Assembly (NCBI GenBank): GCA_041160955.1
Contig: JBEAVK010000260.1
Location: forward strand, 1 to 9,988
Direction: 5' to 3'
Length of the DNA: 9,988 bases
Source: M3007 sp041160955
GTDB taxonomy: Bacteria > Bacteroidota > Bacteroidia > Chitinophagales > Saprospiraceae
The notes under the pieces are model-generated. The model was not told where the DNA came from. It searched no databases and worked only from the letters and a program-made list of their open reading frames with translations. Below are positions 7,084-9,988 of the stretch, piece by piece (position 1 is the stretch's first letter; every line of letters begins with the position of its first letter). The position numbers and the translations under genes were made by a program.

Positions 7084-7102
7084 TGAATTACACTGTAATT
7101 CA
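7084..7102. promoter_or_regulatory. Operator-like palindrome upstream of the giant secreted-protein gene
   Basis: TGAATTAC (7084-7091), ACT and GTAATTCA (7095-7102) form a perfect 8-bp inverted repeat, 47 nt before the ATG at 7150. The octamer CTGTAATT also occurs as a direct repeat at 7073-7080 and 7093-7100, exactly 20 bases apart. Symmetry, spacing and position suit a binding site for a dimeric regulator, but no specific protein can be named and no TAnnTTTG box is visible nearby. Confidence 0.4.
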
Positions 7103-7149
7103 GCATTTTAATCCTTTATAAAATACATAATATTTCAATATAGCGTTCA

Positions 7150-9988
7150 ATGAAAGGTTTACTCAATGCGTCATCAAGACGCACTATTGCCCCATCGGAC
7201 TGGTCATTTTTTGACACTCTCCCGATTTTCAAATCCAAGGGCAGGTTCACATTGTGGCTTATGGTGTGTATATTTTCTTGCCCTTTACAGGGCATTGCAC
7301 AATATACCTGCACGCCTGAGTGCAATATACCACAGCCCTTTTCGCAGTGTTCCTTTACGATTCCCAGTATTGCAGCAAATCGAACAATCACCGGATATTG
7401 TGGCAATCAAAATTGGGCTTCAGTGGTAACTTGGAATTCAGATCCACAAGATATTCAGAATGATGTGAAAATTGTAGGGTCGGGTACGATCACGATTCCA
7501 GCATCCAATAATTTGATTCTGAAAAGCGCAAAAACCATCCACTTGGTGGGCGTTTGCCTGATTATTGAGTCAGGAAACTTTCAATTTGACGATGATAATG
7601 CAAAATTTGTACTCGAAGACGGAGCCCTGATTTTGGAAGGGACAGTTGGGTCTGGTAGTATCCAACTTACCAAAAATGGTAACGTTTTTTATGCTGACAA
7701 TTCGTTGGTACAGGTAGAGAACGGGAATATTCAAGTGGCAAGTGGTGCCAATAATCGGTTTATCTTCAAAAATGGCACACTTCGCACGTTCGGGGACTTC
7801 AATCAAGATGGAGACATTCAAGACCCAGCCAAGCTGACTACCGTTTGTGTAACCAACTCAGTAGTAGAGATCGGCGATGAAGGTGCTAACGGTAAATTTA
7901 ACAGTACTACGAACGCAACCTCTTCCGCTAACTGGACCAATATAGGCGGCCAACGTTATTTGGAAGATATTTGCCTGAATGTGACACAAAATTTTCAACT
8001 TCAGGGTGGCGGCGAAGACCGAATTGTAGATGTATGTGCCGAAATTGGAGATCAGGATAATGGTTCCAACAACGGGCACCATTACGGCAACCTGGGTACT
8101 TTGAGCGTTAATGAAACGGGCAATTTTCAAAACGATGAAGGAACGAGCCATATCTATCACTCTGATTTTATTGTCGCACAAAACATACAGTTTGGCACAG
8201 GCACTACTCGGGTTTGTGATGTCGCCTTTGCCAACCTCAATGGCAATTTTCAGGTTCAATCTGGCCACATTTTGTCTGGTTGTGGGCTTTGTCTTTGGAT
8301 TGTCAACGGCAATATACAAAGTGCCGCCAACTCAAACTGGACGGCTAGTGTTTTCGGACATCGGCTATTGATGCCGCAAGGAACCAACTTTCTGACTACG
8401 ACTTATGCGCAGAACAATCTTTGGGAAAACGGACAGAATCAATCCGCTTTGGTGCCAAATTGTTTTTCCCAGTGTTGTTCCGGCAATCCGGCTTGTGATT
8501 TAAACATAAATCCATTAACTGTCTCGAACTGTACCTACAATTCTGGTACAAACAGTAGTGAGGCAACCCTTGCTTTTACGGTAAACTGGCAGAACAGTCA
8601 GTGTAACCAAAGTCTTACGGTTACCGTAAAAAACTCGTTGAATCAGACTGTTTTTACAGAAACCATCCCCACATGCGGCATTACCTCCAAGAACTATTCC
8701 CTCGCTATACCGGCTAACGGAACTACAGGTTCGATCATGGTATCGTTGGGTAGCAACTGTATGAAAACAATGCCATATACTGCACCTCCCCCCTGTCCGC
8801 CATCCAATTGCACAATGACCATTGATAATATTGTCGCAGGTAGATGCGAATTTGGTGCACATAGTGCAAATGTAAGGGTAAGTTATACAAACGCTCCGAC
8901 CGGAAATATTGAAATACTCGTAAACGGAGTCCCCAATATTTTTACGCCCAATGGTTCTGGTTCTGAAACATTTACGCTCACCAACATCAGTTGTGCAGCC
9001 AATGTAACCATTGAGGCTCGATTTCTCAACAACACTTCGTGCAGTGCACAGAAAATATATAATCCTTCGAGTGTGGATCCAGCGGATCCGCAGGGTTTCA
9101 TTTATTGTGAAGAAACAGGTGCCATAGTCTCCGGAGGAACGGTGTCCGTCACGTCTCCTGCCAATGGCTCGGTCATCCAAACCGTCCTTAATGGCTCAAC
9201 AGGCGAGTACTTCTTCCTGCTGCTTTCTGGGCCTGGTGGCAATTTCAATCTGACATATACCCCTCCAATGGGTTATGGAAGCCCAGTGCATGCGCCTGTT
9301 GCTGGGGCTATCGATATTACAACATTCAATGGAGGCAACGATATCTTTTTGGGGCAAAATGCCAACGCAGGTATGACGGCGCTGAGTGGCTTCAACAGTG
9401 CTACCTACCAAACTGATAATCCATATTACTTTACAATTAATATAGATTCTGGAGATCCTAATTTGTTTAGAAACAATATTCCTGTTTCGGGCTGTACAGT
9501 TTGTATCCCGGCATCTGGAATTAGTTTTGCTCAAGATGCTCCCGACTGTGCAGGTTCTACCGCACAAAACAACGGCTCCATTAGTCTCTCTGCCGTCACT
9601 AACGGCACGCACTACGGAGTAAGCACACTCAACGCAAGCTCCTACAACGGGCCAGCCTTTGCCTCAGCGACTGCGATACCCGGCACCTTACCTGCGGTAA
9701 TCCAGAGCAGTATCCCCAATACGGGTGGCTCGTATATTGTGCGCATATTCAATGGCGCGGCTGATTGCTTTGCTGATGTGCCAGTCACCGTAGCGGCGGT
9801 AACTTGTACTGCACCTTGCGCCCTCGCTGCAGCAAACAAAACCCTCGAAACCTGCAACAACAACGGCACCACCGGTACTGGCGCAGATGACTATATCACC
9901 TTTAGCCTCAACCCAACAGGTACAGGTCTGGGTGCTTCGTATAGCGTAACAGCCAACAACGGCGGCACGGTGACGCTTGCAGCGGGCG
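7150..9988 (+). CDS. Giant secreted multidomain surface protein, 5' part (runs off the right edge)
   Basis: An open frame of 946 codons with no stop reaches the window edge. ATG at 7150 follows an in-frame TAG at 7141-7143, so no earlier start is possible nearby. A long basic N-terminus (1-32) precedes a hydrophobic segment (33-46) and a signal-peptidase-like site, GIA|QYTC, at residue 50. Residues about 75-430 look like a beta-helix or stacked beta-strand region with a recurring N-[FI]-Q motif (N143, N193, N281, N325, N366, N388). A Cys cluster (C438, C442, C443, C449) leads into Ig-like beta-sandwich segments at about 450-545 and 555-637. Residues about 648-735 (QGFIYCEETGAIVSGG, then STGEY) resemble a CNA-B/prealbumin-like fold. 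From about 786, a SprB-like unit (NNGSISL) and the start of a further Cys-initiated repeat (CNNNGTTGTG) follow. The C-terminus, where a type IX sorting domain would be, is outside the window. An adhesin or structural surface role is inferred; the ligand is unknown. Confidence 0.88.
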   Translation, partial: MKGLLNASSRRTIAPSDWSFFDTLPIFKSKGRFTLWLMVCIFSCPLQGIAQYTCTPECNIPQPFSQCSFTIPSIAANRTITGYCGNQNWASVVTWNSDPQDIQNDVKIVGSGTITIPASNNLILKSAKTIHLVGVCLIIESGNFQFDDDNAKFVLEDGALILEGTVGSGSIQLTKNGNVFYADNSLVQVENGNIQVASGANNRFIFKNGTLRTFGDFNQDGDIQDPAKLTTVCVTNSVVEIGDEGANGKFNSTTNATSSANWTNIGGQRYLEDICLNVTQNFQLQGGGEDRIVDVCAEIGDQDNGSNNGHHYGNLGTLSVNETGNFQNDEGTSHIYHSDFIVAQNIQFGTGTTRVCDVAFANLNGNFQVQSGHILSGCGLCLWIVNGNIQSAANSNWTASVFGHRLLMPQGTNFLTTTYAQNNLWENGQNQSALVPNCFSQCCSGNPACDLNINPLTVSNCTYNSGTNSSEATLAFTVNWQNSQCNQSLTVTVKNSLNQTVFTETIPTCGITSKNYSLAIPANGTTGSIMVSLGSNCMKTMPYTAPPPCPPSNCTMTIDNIVAGRCEFGAHSANVRVSYTNAPTGNIEILVNGVPNIFTPNGSGSETFTLTNISCAANVTIEARFLNNTSCSAQKIYNPSSVDPADPQGFIYCEETGAIVSGGTVSVTSPANGSVIQTVLNGSTGEYFFLLLSGPGGNFNLTYTPPMGYGSPVHAPVAGAIDITTFNGGNDIFLGQNANAGMTALSGFNSATYQTDNPYYFTINIDSGDPNLFRNNIPVSGCTVCIPASGISFAQDAPDCAGSTAQNNGSISLSAVTNGTHYGVSTLNASSYNGPAFASATAIPGTLPAVIQSSIPNTGGSYIVRIFNGAADCFADVPVTVAAVTCTAPCALAAANKTLETCNNNGTTGTGADDYITFSLNPTGTGLGASYSVTANNGGTVTLAAG

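Larger units (their letters stand above)
6243..7149. other. Long intergenic region without an intact gene
   Basis: This 907-bp gap separates the divergent regulator gene and the giant secreted-protein gene. The left part (to about 6740) is very AT-rich; for example only 15 of 60 bases are G or C at 6601-6660. The right part contains the triplet tract, the 20-bp tandem repeats, a GC-richer fragment and two inverted repeats, listed separately. A -7-like TATTTTTG on the minus strand at 6329-6336 could serve the regulator gene, but has no -33 partner. No RNA gene is recognised. Confidence 0.6.

Noticed and set aside
7166..7429. 87-codon + strand ORF overlapping the start of the giant gene
   Set aside because: It lies in another frame within the signal-peptide and N-terminal coding region and has no protein-like features of its own.
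8515..9180. 221-codon antisense ORF, and other long minus-strand ORFs between 7570 and 9872
   Set aside because: They lie antisense to the continuous 7150-9988 frame, have no domain-like sequence, and overlap one another; the + strand frame has clear secreted-protein features.

Overview
The window looks like chromosomal DNA of a Bacteroidota bacterium, most likely of the Saprospiraceae/Lewinella type. This is inferred, not searched. The intergenic DNA is AT-rich and there are no Shine-Dalgarno sequences before the starts. Some candidate promoters match the Bacteroidota -7 consensus TAnnTTTG. The gene content also fits: a periplasmic-TPR sensor kinase, a LytTR response regulator, and very large secreted, Cys/Asn/Thr/Gly-rich multidomain proteins with Ig-like and SprB-like modules.

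Layout. 1-548 is an AT-rich non-coding region with a promoter candidate (129-161) and a ~168-bp near-palindromic, MITE-like element (342-509). 549-2972 (+) encodes an 807-aa exported protein: N-terminal membrane segments, a propeller-like domain, then two Ig-like repeats. It is followed by a strong hairpin terminator (3095-3136), which also lies at the end of the convergent gene. 3188-5302 (-) encodes a 704-aa TPR sensor histidine kinase, and 5481-6242 (-) a 253-aa REC-LytTR response regulator. 6243-7149 is a 907-bp gap holding a palindrome over a promoter-like box, a (TGC)7 tract, five copies of a 20-bp repeat, a GC-richer fragment with an open frame but no start, and two further inverted repeats. 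From 7150 to the right edge runs a single uninterrupted + strand reading frame of at least 946 codons. It encodes a giant secreted surface protein cut off by the window end. Because no stop is reached inside the window, it is easily missed, and the many antisense ORFs over it are shadows.

How the genes may work together. The regulator and kinase are adjacent and co-oriented, so they probably form a two-component pair, although the kinase appears to have its own promoter. They are flanked on both sides by large cell-surface proteins, so control of surface or adhesion functions is a reasonable but unproven guess. No CRISPR array, rRNA, tRNA, complete insertion sequence or recognisable defence system was seen.
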